NCBI GenBank assembly: GCA_003023535.1
Contig: PXSC01000200.1
Span: forward strand, 1 to 17,446
Length of the DNA stretch: 17,446 bases
From: Halobacteriales archaeon QS_9_70_65
Lineage (GTDB): Archaea; Halobacteriota; Halobacteria; Halobacteriales; Haloarculaceae
Direction: 5' to 3'
Shown: positions 5,853-14,320 of the stretch, one piece after another
Layout of the letters: every line of letters begins with the position of its first letter
Position numbering within the stretch: the first letter of the stretch is position 1
Translations under genes and position numbers: made by a program
The notes under the pieces: generated by a model
The model's database searches: none
The model's input: only the letters and a program-made list of their open reading frames with translations
What the model was told of the DNA's origin: nothing

Positions 5853-7268
5853 TCAGGCGTCGGCCGGGGGCCCGTAGCGCCGGCTCACGGCCTTCCAGCG
5901 CCCGCTGCGGAACAGCGCGTAGTTGATCCAGCCGGGAACGTGCATCTCCAACAGGAGCGCCGCGTAGAGGCCGGCGACGCCCAGCGGCGTGAAGAGGCCG
6001 GCGACGGCGACCGGCAGGGCGAACAGATACCGCCCGACGAGCGACGCGACGAACGGCAGGCGGGTGTCGCCGGCGCCGACGAGCGCGCCGGTGGCGGCGC
6101 CGTCGACGCCCTGGCCGACCGCGCTGACGGCGGCGACGACGACGAACGGCGCCGTCCGGGCGACCGCTTCCGGGGTGCCGACGAACAGCCGGGAAAGCGG
6201 CGTCGCCAGCAGCGCGACGGCCGCGGCGGCGGCGACGTAGAGGACGAACGCCAGCCGGACGATACCGGCGCCGACGGCGCCGGCCTCCGTTTCGTCGTCC
6301 TCGCCGAGGTGGCGGCCGACGAGCGAGCTCGACGCCAGCGAGAGCCCCCAGTTGAGGCTGTTGACGACCGTCCGCACCCGGCGGGCCACCTCGGCGGCCG
6401 TCACGACGACCGGGCCGAAGGCCGCCGCCACCCACAGTAGCGGGAAGACGACGAGTCCCTGGGCGAGCCGGCGGCCGATCTCCGGCAGCGAGATCTCCAG
6501 CAGCTGTCGCAGCAGCGCCCGGTCGACCCACGGCCGGCCGGCGGAGACGGGCACCGGGCTCGGCTCCATGCCGAGGCGGCCGCCGTAGCTGCGGCCGATC
6601 ATCCCCCAGCCGAGCGTCAGCGTCACGACGCCCGTCGAGACGGCCGTTCCGAGGGCGGCGCCGGCGACGCCGAGGTCGGCGCCGAAGATGAGCCCGGCGC
6701 TGAGGACGACGTTGAGCAGCGCCCCCGCGGCCCGATTGACCATCTCGGTGTAGGTGTCGCCGATGCCGGTGTACGTCCGGCTGGCGATGAGGTTGAGCAG
6801 CTCGAACAGCACCGCCGGGGCGACGACGGTGAGGTACGTGCCGCCGTACCGGACCGACGCCGGGTCGGCGCCGAGCAGCCCGATCAGCGGCTCCGAGAGG
6901 GTGACGAAGACGACCGCGACCGGGACCGCGAGGGCGACGGCGAGCAGGCCGCTCTGGGTGACGACGAGCGACGCCCGCTCGGGCCGGTCGGCGCCGTAAG
7001 TCCGGGAGACGAGGCTGACGGTGCCGCCGGCCAGCCCCAGCCCGAGCAGGGCGACGACCCTCCAATACGCGAGGGCGAAGGCCAGCCCGGCGGTGCCGGC
7101 CGTGCCGACGGCGATGCCGACCATCGCGAGATCGACCGTCTGCTTCGACATGATGGCGAACCCGGTGACGACGCGGGGCCACGCCAGCTCGACCGTCCGC
7201 CGGAAGCGGTCGGCGGTGATGACGCCGCCGCGCTCGAACAGCCGGCCGAGGCGCTCGACGGGGTCCAT
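5853..7268 (-). CDS. MATE family multidrug/sodium antiporter
   Basis: A 471-residue membrane protein with about twelve hydrophobic segments arranged in two homologous halves, as in the MATE (NorM/DinF-like) efflux family that exports cationic drugs or metabolites in exchange for Na+ or H+. Characteristic pieces are the first helix region LAWPRVVTGFAIMSKQTVDL with VDLAMVG following, GGTVSLVSRTYGA (81-93), ADLGVAGAALGTAVS at the end of the first half, and GVDGAATGALVGAGDTRLPF in the second half. Length is normal for the family. The N-terminal 25 residues are hydrophilic and probably cytoplasmic. The start ATG (7266-7268) follows the rhomboid gene on the same strand by 113 bp, so co-transcription is possible. 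The substrate is not predictable. Confidence 0.93.
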   Translation of the reverse strand: MDPVERLGRLFERGGVITADRFRRTVELAWPRVVTGFAIMSKQTVDLAMVGIAVGTAGTAGLAFALAYWRVVALLGLGLAGGTVSLVSRTYGADRPERASLVVTQSGLLAVALAVPVAVVFVTLSEPLIGLLGADPASVRYGGTYLTVVAPAVLFELLNLIASRTYTGIGDTYTEMVNRAAGALLNVVLSAGLIFGADLGVAGAALGTAVSTGVVTLTLGWGMIGRSYGGRLGMEPSPVPVSAGRPWVDRALLRQLLEISLPEIGRRLAQGLVVFPLLWVAAAFGPVVVTAAEVARRVRTVVNSLNWGLSLASSSLVGRHLGEDDETEAGAVGAGIVRLAFVLYVAAAAAVALLATPLSRLFVGTPEAVARTAPFVVVAAVSAVGQGVDGAATGALVGAGDTRLPFVASLVGRYLFALPVAVAGLFTPLGVAGLYAALLLEMHVPGWINYALFRSGRWKAVSRRYGPPADA

Positions 7269-7381
7269 CGGGACGACCGTGGTCTACCACCAGCGGGCAC
7301 TTGCCGCTGTCGCTCGCGGCACGGTGCCGATGGCGTCGGGGCGGCGAGCCGGCGGGCCGACCGTCGGGCGAGGCGGAACGC

Positions 7382-8370
7382 TCAGGACGACTCGGGCGTG
7401 CGCCCGGACGGAATGTAGTACGCTCCCGGAGCGCCGCGACGGCCCGGGAGCGCTCGACGGCCGGCGCGAGCCCGAAGGTGACGAACGGCGCGATGAAGCC
7501 CAGCGCGAAGCCGACCAGGTGGACGTAGACGTTGACGATGGCGCCGGCGACGACGGGATCCTGCGGGAAGACGCAGAGCAGGCCGCCGAACAGGAGAATC
7601 ACGGCGGCGACGGCCAGTTCGGCTTTGCCGGGGGCGCCCAGCACGTCCGTCGACCGCGACGGGCCGGCGTCGACGGCGCGGAGCCGGCTGGCCGCCGCGA
7701 GGGCGGCGACGGCCGCGACGGTGTAGGTGACGGGCGTCCGGACCACCAGCACCGCCACGAGCGCGAGTCCGAGGAAAAATACTCCGGCGGCGAGTTCGCG
7801 CTCGGCGCGCACGCCGAAGACGCTCCGGAGGTAGCCGGCCAGCGCGAGCGGGAGGTAGCCGACGAAGGCGGCGTTCACCCCGGAGAAGCCCAGCAGAACC
7901 CCCCGACGGAAGACCGCCAGGTTCAGGACCGACAGCACCGCCGGGAAGACGACCAGAAAGGAAACGAAGACGACGTAAAACCGGTCGCGGCGGCCGGACA
8001 GCGCCGACAGCAGGTAGACCGTCGGCGCGAGGAGGGCGTACATGACGAGATTGAACAGCAGGTGGTCGGGACCGGCGTGGACGAAGTTGGCCTCGAACGC
8101 GGTGCGAAGCGTCGGGTCGGCGTACGAGAAGGCCGACGCGAGTCTGACGTCGGCCGGCAGCAGCGCCGCGGCGACGAGCACGACCGGAACGGCCAGCAGG
8201 ACGGCGAGATCGAGCGGGTGGGCCGCCGCCCGGAGCCGGGCCGGGAGCGACCCGTCGGTTGGGGTCGGGGTCGGGGTCGAAGTCGGAGTCGGAGTCGAGA
8301 TCGTCGCCCCGCCGTGGTCGGTGGGGGTGATGGTCGACGAGCGGGCCGCGGCGTCGGAAGCGTCCGTCAT
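7382..8370 (-). CDS. Rhomboid family intramembrane serine protease (frameshift near 3' end)
   Basis: Integral-membrane serine protease that cleaves transmembrane helices. The N-terminus (residues 1-45) is a Thr/Pro-rich cytoplasmic tail from a hexanucleotide repeat. Six or seven hydrophobic helices follow. Motifs are HLLFN (103-107) in the second helix, GFSGVNAAF with the nucleophile Ser163, and VHLVGFALG with the catalytic His284. The frame from ATG 8368-8370 is normal through Glu316 (codon 7423-7425) but then runs on without a stop for hundreds of codons across the MATE gene. One added base after 7423-7421 restores a natural ending, RYYIPSGRTPESS, with TGA at 7382-7384 and a total of about 329 residues. 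I therefore give that end. The catalytic core is unaffected. A real single-base deletion and a sequencing error are both possible. Confidence 0.8.
8261..8296 (-). repeat. Hexanucleotide tandem repeat coding a Thr-Pro linker
   Basis: Six 6-bp units occur in the order GGGGTC x3, GAAGTC, GGAGTC x2 on the plus strand. On the minus strand they encode alternating acidic-free TP/TS dipeptides in the cytoplasmic N-terminal tail of the rhomboid protease. Such repeats change length in steps of two residues without shifting the frame. Confidence 0.8.
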
Positions 8371-8448
8371 CAGCCGAGGGGACGACCCGCGCCCACCACC
8401 GACTGTTTCCTATACTGATAGCCATGCCACAGAACGTTCGATATCGAT

Positions 8449-8477
8449 AGGCAAAGAGGAAAGAGACGGCCGCCGTC
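8449..8477 (-). terminator. Possible transcription terminator after the Bat-type regulator
   Basis: On the minus strand a short stem GACGG-CGG-CCGTC (8465-8477), overlapping the stop codon, is followed by a pyrimidine-rich run TCTTTCCTCTTTG. Archaeal terminators are mainly T-rich tracts, so termination of the 4.4-kb regulator gene here is plausible. The stem is short and the tract is not pure T. Confidence 0.3.
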
Positions 8478-11400
8478 AGCCCTCGACGAGGAACTCCACG
8501 AGCTTCCGCTCGGCGGCCCGGCGCTGCTGGTTGAACGTCGGCTGACTGATGCCGAGGAGGCCGGCGACGTCGTCGCCGCTGCTGGTCCGCGGCTGGTCGA
8601 AGAAGCCGGCCAGGTACGCCGTCTCCAGCACCTCCAGCTGTCGGTCGGTGAGCTGCTCTTCGACGCCGCCGCGGAGCATGCTCCGGGGCTCGCGGCGCTC
8701 GGCGCGCTCGCGCTTGGCGACGAACTCGACGCCGGGATAGGACGCCCGCAGCGACTCGACCACGGGTCGGACCTCGATGCCGAGCGGCATCCGGGCGCGG
8801 AGTTCGCCGCCTTCGGGGTCGGCGGTCGCGGTCGTCACCCGGCCGCCCTCGGCGGCGAACCGCGAGCCGACCCACTCGCCGCCGACGGTCACCTCCACGA
8901 GTGCCGTCTCCCCGCCGAGCCGGCTGGTCGTCGCGGTGGTCCCGCCCGGCAGCGCCGTCTCCACGTCGGCGTCGGGGTCGACGCCCTCGAGCAGGTACGT
9001 CACCGTCGTCGTCTCGCCACCGGTGCGGACGCGCTTCAGCTCGACCTCACAGCCGAGCCGGTCGGCCAGCCGGGTGAAGGCGGTCCCCTCGGGGACATCG
9101 AAAACCAGCTCGACGGTTCGCTCGGACTCCAGGGCAGCCCGCCGCTCGGCGGCCGTCAGCGCGTAGCCGATCATCTCGCCCAGCTCCGACAGCAGCTCGA
9201 CCAGCGAGTCGTCGAAGACGCCGATCCGGTCGGCGTAGACGGTCAACACCCCGCGGGTCGTCCCCTCGTAGGTGAGCGGCACCGCACAGCAGGACGGATA
9301 CCCCCGCTTGAGGGCGGCCGCCTGCCAGACATAGCGGTTCTCGTCGGCGACGCCGACCAGGTTCTCCACGACCGCAACCTCGCCGGTCGCGGCCGCCTCC
9401 GGCGCCGGGTGGTCGGCGTCGTCGACGTCGGCCGGATCGTCGAAGGCCGACGGCTCGCCGGCCCACGCCTCCGCGGTCGGGCCGGCCGGGCCGTCGGCGC
9501 CGACCCAGGCGTAAGCGAACGGGTCGGCGCCGACCAGCCGCTCGGCGACGGCCTGTCTGATGCCCTCGCGGTCGGACTCCCGGACGACGACGGCCGCGAC
9601 GGAGCGGACGACGCCGTTGACGCGGTCGAGCCGCGCGAGCCGCTCGGTTCGTTCTTCCAGTTCGCGCTCGCGGCCCTCGAGGGTCCGCTCGCGGGCCGTC
9701 CGGTCGAGGGCCCCCTCGACGTCGGCCGCGAGGATGTCGAGCGCCTCCCGCCGGCGCTCCGAGACGTCCCGGTCGTCGGGTGCCACGAGCGTCAGCACGC
9801 CGTGTTCGCCCAGCGGGACGAACAGTCCGGCGGTGTACGGGAGGTCGTCGATGTAGGTCCGCTCGTGGGCGGCGACGTCGTCGACGACGCGCCGCTGGCC
9901 GTCGACGAACGTCTGCCAGGCGAGGCTGTCGCCGCCCGAAAGCGTCGGGAGTCGCCCGCCGGCGGCGTCGCGGAGCCCCTCGGTCGCCGCCTCCGGCACC
10001 AACACTCCGCGGTCGTCGTCGAAGCGGTAGACGACCCCGTCGGGAAAGCCGGTGATGGTCCGGGCGGCCGACAGTGCCCCCCGGCAGGTCGTCGCCCGGT
10101 CGTCGGACTCGAGCATCCGGCCGGCGGTGTCGGCCAGCGTCCGTCGTATCTCGGCGGTTTCCTTGCGCTCGGTGACGTCGACGACCGTCCCGAAGAGGTA
10201 CGGCTCCCCGTCGATGCGCTGTTTCGTCAGCCGGAGTTCGACGGGCACCCCCGTGTCGTCGCCGACGACCGCCTCGACGGTGGTCGTCTCGTCGAAGCCG
10301 ACCCGCTCCCACACCGAGGCGTACCCCTCGAAGCCGGTGCCCTCCCACACCGGGCCGTGACCGGCGACGGCGCCGTCGGCGAGCAGGTCGTCGATCGCCT
10401 CGGGGGTGGGATCCCCGCCGCCGCCCAGCAGTTCCGCGCAGGCGTCGTTGAGGTACTCTAGCTGGCCCCGCTCGTCGACGGCGACGACGCCGACGCCGGC
10501 GGCCGACACCAGCTCGTAGAAGAACTCCAGGTCACGCTCTCGCTCCTTGCGGGCGGTGACGTCGCGCATCGACCCGACGAAGCCCGCCCCGCCGGCCGGC
10601 GCCGAAACCTCGATCTCGGCGGGGTAGCGGCCGCCGTCGGCGGTGCAGCAGTCGCCCTCGAACACCGTCGAGCCGCCGGTCTCCCGGATGTCTGCGGCGA
10701 CCGAGGCGAGGTCGTCGGCGGTCGTTTCCTCGAGGATGTCGTCGACGCGCCGACCCGACAGGGCCTCCCGGTCGTACCCCAGTCGCCCGGCCAGCCGGTC
10801 GGTCGCCAGCCGGAACCGCAGCGACTCGTCGACCGCGTAGATGGGGTCCTGGATGCTCTCCAGCACCGACTCGTAGCGCTCCAGCTCCCGCTCGCGGTCG
10901 CCGCGCTCGAGTTCGTAGCTCACCCACTGGCTCATCAGGTCGACGAGCGTCCGCTCCCACTCGGAGAACGACTCCGCGCGCGGCTCGCCGTCGTAGAAGC
11001 AGAACGTCCCGTGGAGCTCGTCGCCGGCGAAGACGGGCGCCCCGAGATAGCAGCGCAGCCCCAGCTCGACGTTGCCGGCCCGGTCGGCCAGCTCCGGCGC
11101 CTCGCTCTCGATGTCCGACAGCACGACCGTTTTCTCGGTCGCCGCCGCCCGCTGGCAGTTGGTCTCCGACAGCGGCATCGTGTCGCCGGCCTCAAGGGTG
11201 CCCGTCGGTGCGTGGACCGCCTCGAGGCGGTACTCCTCGTCCTCGATGGCCGACAGCGTCCCGTAGTCGGTGCCGAGGTAGTCGCAGCCGAGCGACAGCA
11301 GCGACTCCACCGTGGCGTCGAACGACAGTTCGGGGTCGGCGATGGCCTCGTACAGCTCCCGGACGATCCGCTCGCGCTCCCGGATGGCTGTCACCTCGGT

Positions 11401-12921
11401 TATCACCGCCGTCGCGGCGAAGACCTCGCCGTCGTCGTCGGCGACGGGGGCGGTCTGCAGCTGGTAATCGTCGCCGGCCAGCGGCAGTTCGGTCCGGACC
11501 GACTCGCCGTCGAGCGTCCGATCGACCAGCCCGACGGCCAGCTCGTCCAGCTCCTCGAGCGCCTCGGACACCCGCTGGCCCTCGAGCTCCTCGGGGTCGA
11601 CGCCCGTCCCCGCGAGCCCGCCGCCGCGGACCACCTGGAACCGCCGGTCGTCGTCGACGAGGACCACCGCCCCGTTCGGGACGTTCTCCGCCAGCGCCCG
11701 GTAGCGCTCGCGGCTCCGGCGCAGCTCCCGCTCGCGGCGCTTCCGCTCGCCGACGTCCCGGAGGAACACCGACAGCCCGTCGTCGCCGGGGTACGCGCGG
11801 ACCTCGAACCACCGCTCCAGCGGCCCGTGGCGCGCCTCGAACTCGACCGGCTCCCCACGGGCGGCCCGGTGGAGCGGCTCGCCGAATCCCTCCCCGGTCG
11901 CTCCCGGAAGGACGTCCCACAGCTGCCCGCCGCCGAGCGACTCCCGGTCGCGGTCGAGAAGCTCCCTGGCCCGCTCGTTGGCCGAGTCGACGACCCAGTC
12001 GTCGTCGACCGACAGGAAGCCGTCGCCGATGCGGGACAGGGTCCGCCGCCGGTCCGCGCGAGCGGCCTCGAGTTCGTCCTCGTGGCGCCGCCGTCGCAGC
12101 TCCCCGGCGACCAATTCGACGAACAGCTCGACGAGCGCCTTCTCGCGGTCGGCGAACTGCCGGTCGCGGGGGTCGTCGTCGGCGAAACAGAGCGTCCCGT
12201 ACAGCTCTCCGTCGATCTCGACCCGGGCGCCGAGATAGCAGCCGAACCCGTACCGCCGGTAGGCGGGGTCGCTGGTCCACCCCTCGTCGGCGGTCGTGTC
12301 CCGGACGCCGAAGAGACCGTCGCCGTCGACCGCCCGCCGACAGTAGGTGTTCGACAGCGAGTCGGTCGTCCCGGCCGAAATGAGGTCGTCGTCGCCGACG
12401 GCGCGTTCGACCTCGTAGGTGCCCGTCTCGCGGTCGACGCTCGACAGGAACGCGACGTCGGTGCCGAGGAACCCCCGGCCGACCGCGAGCAGCCGGTCGA
12501 GCGACGCCTCCCCGCCGGCGAGCGCTCGCCGGAGGTCGGCGAGGACGTCCGCCGGCGCGAACCGGCCGCGGCCGTCGGCGAGCGTCCGAACCCGCTCGCG
12601 GAGTTCGCCCTCGGCGGCGACGGAGTCGGGAAGGTACTCGACGCCGTCCGCCCGGCTCGCCCGGACCGCCAGCTCCGGGTCGTGGTCGGCCGCCACCAAC
12701 ACGACCGGCAGTTCCGGCGCACAGTCGTGGATTCGCTCGACGAGGCCGAACGGGTCGACGTCGGCGTCGTCGGCCGCACAGACCGCGCAGTCCGGCGGCG
12801 ACGTCTCGACTGCCTCGAGGCCGGCGGCGGCGGCGCATCGCCGGAGCCGGACGTCACCGTCGGCCTCGAGGTCGGGGACCGACGCCCCGCCGACGACGAG
12901 AACCGACACGTCGTCGGTCAT
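8476..12921 (-). CDS. Giant multi-sensor PAS/GAF regulator with bacterio-opsin-activator HTH
   Basis: A 1481-residue cytoplasmic, Bat-type one-component transcription regulator. Approximate order: degenerate receiver-like domain (1-115, no phospho-acceptor Asp at the expected place), GAF1 (135-280), PAS1 (290-395), PAS2 (405-515), GAF2 (525-675), PAS3 (680-795), PAS4 (797-920), GAF3 (925-1075), charged coiled coil (1070-1100), GAF4 (1100-1255), BAT sensory-type domain (1265-1400), C-terminal HTH_10 (about 1420-1478). The HTH reads LTDRQLEVLETAYLAGFF, then SSGDDVAGLLGISQPTFNQQ, the hallmark of the Bat/DmsR HTH. No transmembrane segment and no histidine kinase or ATPase domain is seen. GAF1 and GAF2 share the blocks (S)xTxCxRA and CYLGAxV, suggesting internal duplication. 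Family knowledge: Bat activates bacterio-opsin genes in response to oxygen and light; the target here is unknown. The most likely nearby targets are the divergent lipoprotein and its own promoter. Start ATG 12919-12921 is well placed. Confidence 0.93.
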   Translation of the reverse strand: MTDDVSVLVVGGASVPDLEADGDVRLRRCAAAAGLEAVETSPPDCAVCAADDADVDPFGLVERIHDCAPELPVVLVAADHDPELAVRASRADGVEYLPDSVAAEGELRERVRTLADGRGRFAPADVLADLRRALAGGEASLDRLLAVGRGFLGTDVAFLSSVDRETGTYEVERAVGDDDLISAGTTDSLSNTYCRRAVDGDGLFGVRDTTADEGWTSDPAYRRYGFGCYLGARVEIDGELYGTLCFADDDPRDRQFADREKALVELFVELVAGELRRRRHEDELEAARADRRRTLSRIGDGFLSVDDDWVVDSANERARELLDRDRESLGGGQLWDVLPGATGEGFGEPLHRAARGEPVEFEARHGPLERWFEVRAYPGDDGLSVFLRDVGERKRRERELRRSRERYRALAENVPNGAVVLVDDDRRFQVVRGGGLAGTGVDPEELEGQRVSEALEELDELAVGLVDRTLDGESVRTELPLAGDDYQLQTAPVADDDGEVFAATAVITEVTAIRERERIVRELYEAIADPELSFDATVESLLSLGCDYLGTDYGTLSAIEDEEYRLEAVHAPTGTLEAGDTMPLSETNCQRAAATEKTVVLSDIESEAPELADRAGNVELGLRCYLGAPVFAGDELHGTFCFYDGEPRAESFSEWERTLVDLMSQWVSYELERGDRERELERYESVLESIQDPIYAVDESLRFRLATDRLAGRLGYDREALSGRRVDDILEETTADDLASVAADIRETGGSTVFEGDCCTADGGRYPAEIEVSAPAGGAGFVGSMRDVTARKERERDLEFFYELVSAAGVGVVAVDERGQLEYLNDACAELLGGGGDPTPEAIDDLLADGAVAGHGPVWEGTGFEGYASVWERVGFDETTTVEAVVGDDTGVPVELRLTKQRIDGEPYLFGTVVDVTERKETAEIRRTLADTAGRMLESDDRATTCRGALSAARTITGFPDGVVYRFDDDRGVLVPEAATEGLRDAAGGRLPTLSGGDSLAWQTFVDGQRRVVDDVAAHERTYIDDLPYTAGLFVPLGEHGVLTLVAPDDRDVSERRREALDILAADVEGALDRTARERTLEGRERELEERTERLARLDRVNGVVRSVAAVVVRESDREGIRQAVAERLVGADPFAYAWVGADGPAGPTAEAWAGEPSAFDDPADVDDADHPAPEAAATGEVAVVENLVGVADENRYVWQAAALKRGYPSCCAVPLTYEGTTRGVLTVYADRIGVFDDSLVELLSELGEMIGYALTAAERRAALESERTVELVFDVPEGTAFTRLADRLGCEVELKRVRTGGETTTVTYLLEGVDPDADVETALPGGTTATTSRLGGETALVEVTVGGEWVGSRFAAEGGRVTTATADPEGGELRARMPLGIEVRPVVESLRASYPGVEFVAKRERAERREPRSMLRGGVEEQLTDRQLEVLETAYLAGFFDQPRTSSGDDVAGLLGISQPTFNQQRRAAERKLVEFLVEG

Positions 12922-13190
12922 CGGTCGCCGCTCCGCGTCGCCGTGCCGGGGGTGACGATGCTCCGGGTGGGTGTAGTTCTACCGGTGTGACGTTGGCGTT
13001 GCATACACGAAGGTTCGGCGGGGATTGGGGCCTCGAGCGGTATATACCTACGCCCGCGGCGCAACTCGACCGTCGGACGGCCCCCGGTGTCGTCGGGCGT
13101 GCAGGCGACCACCGACCCGCCAGTCGTATGGCTCAAAGAGCCGTTTGATATACGATCACTTTTACCAGCCCGCGTCTCGGTGTCGGCGAT
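12922..13190. promoter_or_regulatory. Divergent intergenic region between the regulator and DUF4349 lipoprotein
   Basis: This region of 269 bp separates two divergent starts. It contains a perfect 10-bp palindrome GGTATATACC (13039-13048) that could serve as a symmetric TATA element, a small hairpin GGCTC-AAA-GAGCC (13130-13142), and an AT-rich patch TTTGATATACGATCACTTTT (13144-13163) ending about 27 bp before the ATG at 13191. The last fits a leaderless promoter for the lipoprotein. A clear TATA box at the canonical distance from the regulator start is not obvious, so the regulator may have a 5' leader. As a Bat-type HTH protein often acts on divergent genes, operator sites here are plausible but unproven. 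Confidence 0.45.
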
Positions 13191-14025
13191 ATGAACCGAC
13201 GTCCGTATGCCGTCGTCGCGGTGGTCCTGCTCGTCGCGCTGGCGGGCTGCAGCGGCTTCGGCGGTACCGGAAGCGGCGACGCCGACTCGGGGCCCGACGA
13301 CAACGGCGACGCCGCCACCGCGGTCGGGGACGCCGGCGACGGTGCCGGCAGCGGCGGCGCGAACGCCGTGGACGCCGGGGGCGACGACGCCGGCGACGCG
13401 AGCGACGCACAGCGGCTCCAGACCCGGCAACGGCAGACGATACGGACCGGCGAGATACGGCTCCGGGTGAACGACACCGAGCGGGCCAGCGAGCGGATTC
13501 GGCGTCTCGCCGCCGAACGCGGCGGCTTCGTCAGCGACAGCAGCCAGGAGGTCGAGGAGCGGCACGACGAGACCCGGCGGACCGGGACGATGACCGTCCG
13601 GGTCCCGAGCGAGGAATTCGACGCGACGGTCGCCGAAATCGAGTCGCAAGGCGAGGTCCGGAGCGTCGACACCCGAAGCGAGGACGTCACGGACCAGCTG
13701 GTCGACATCGAGGCCCGCCTGGAGAACCTCCGGGCCGAGCGCGACCGGCTCCGGGAGCTGTACGACGGGGCCAACGACACCGAGGACGTTCTCGCCGTCC
13801 AGCGGGAGCTGTCGGACGTCCAGGAGGAGATCGGAGCCGCCCGGGGAGCCGTCGACGGCCTGGTACGACACCGGGCTCGTCGCGGCGTTCCTGTCGTCGG
13901 TGAGCGGCGTCGCGACGGCCCTTCGGGCGCTCGTCGTCGCCGTCGCCTACCTCGCGCCGTACGCCCTCGTCTTCGGGCTGCCGGCCGTCGGCGGCGTCGT
14001 CGCCTGGCGGCGCCTGCGGTCGTGA
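13191..14025 (+). pseudogene. DUF4349 lipoprotein with apparent internal deletion/frameshift
   Basis: Residues 1-20 are a signal peptide with lipobox LAGC (Cys20), followed by a long Gly/Asp/Ala-rich linker (21-73). Residues 80-215 form the DUF4349 domain: TIRTGEIRLRV, RRLAAERGGFV, MTVRVPSEEFDATV, then a coiled-coil segment ending near QEEI (211-214). At about 13832 the frame changes. The original frame gives basic nonsense to a stop at 14078, while another frame continues as EPPGEPSTAWYDTGLVAAF, a hydrophobic helix pair, and a short Arg tail (WRRLRS) to TGA 14023-14025. That is the standard C-terminal membrane part of DUF4349 proteins. The middle segment (roughly 30-40 residues, end of the coiled coil and a beta strand) appears missing, so a deletion rather than a point slip is likely. 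DUF4349 proteins are envelope-anchored and of unknown function. The promoter looks intact. Confidence 0.7.
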
Positions 14026-14320
14026 CCGCTCGCTCGACGTCCGAGGTCGGCGACGTCCGGGCCCGCTCGAGAAGGTAGCCGGCGTCGCCGTTACCCCCTC
14101 GGGCGTGGACGAATGCGGATCGACGGTCGCGATCCCGGAGTTCACCGACACGGTCGAACGTTCACTCTCCTCGTTCCGTACCGGTATCGAGTAGCCGAAC
14201 GTGTACATCCGGGTAGCTGTCCCTGGCCCGGGAACGGACCGGTATATTCCAGAATTAGAGTCGTATTTTTGGACGGTTTTGCTACAAATTTTATAAGGAC
14301 ATTGTCGGGAATGCCCGGTG
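14026..14320. promoter_or_regulatory. AT-rich intergenic region with strong TATA box for the secreted propeller gene
   Basis: The region has no credible gene on either strand. Its last 85 bp are unusually AT-rich for this genome. CAAATTTTATAAGG (14285-14298) is a near-consensus archaeal BRE/TATA element, centred about 28 bp before the ATG at 14321, which predicts a leaderless transcript starting at or near the ATG or the GTG at 14318. Confidence 0.6.

Noticed and set aside
5488..7381. Continuation of the rhomboid frame as a 960-residue fusion protein
   Set aside because: After residue 316 the translation is basic low-complexity sequence lying over the intact MATE gene in another frame. A one-base indel explains it better.
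11011..12990. 659-codon plus-strand frame opposite the Bat-type regulator
   Set aside because: It is an antisense shadow; the minus strand carries repeated GAF/PAS motifs and a start with matching HTH end.
12918..13871. 317-codon minus-strand frame over the lipoprotein gene and its promoter
   Set aside because: It is a shadow of the DUF4349 lipoprotein; it has no start signals or motifs.
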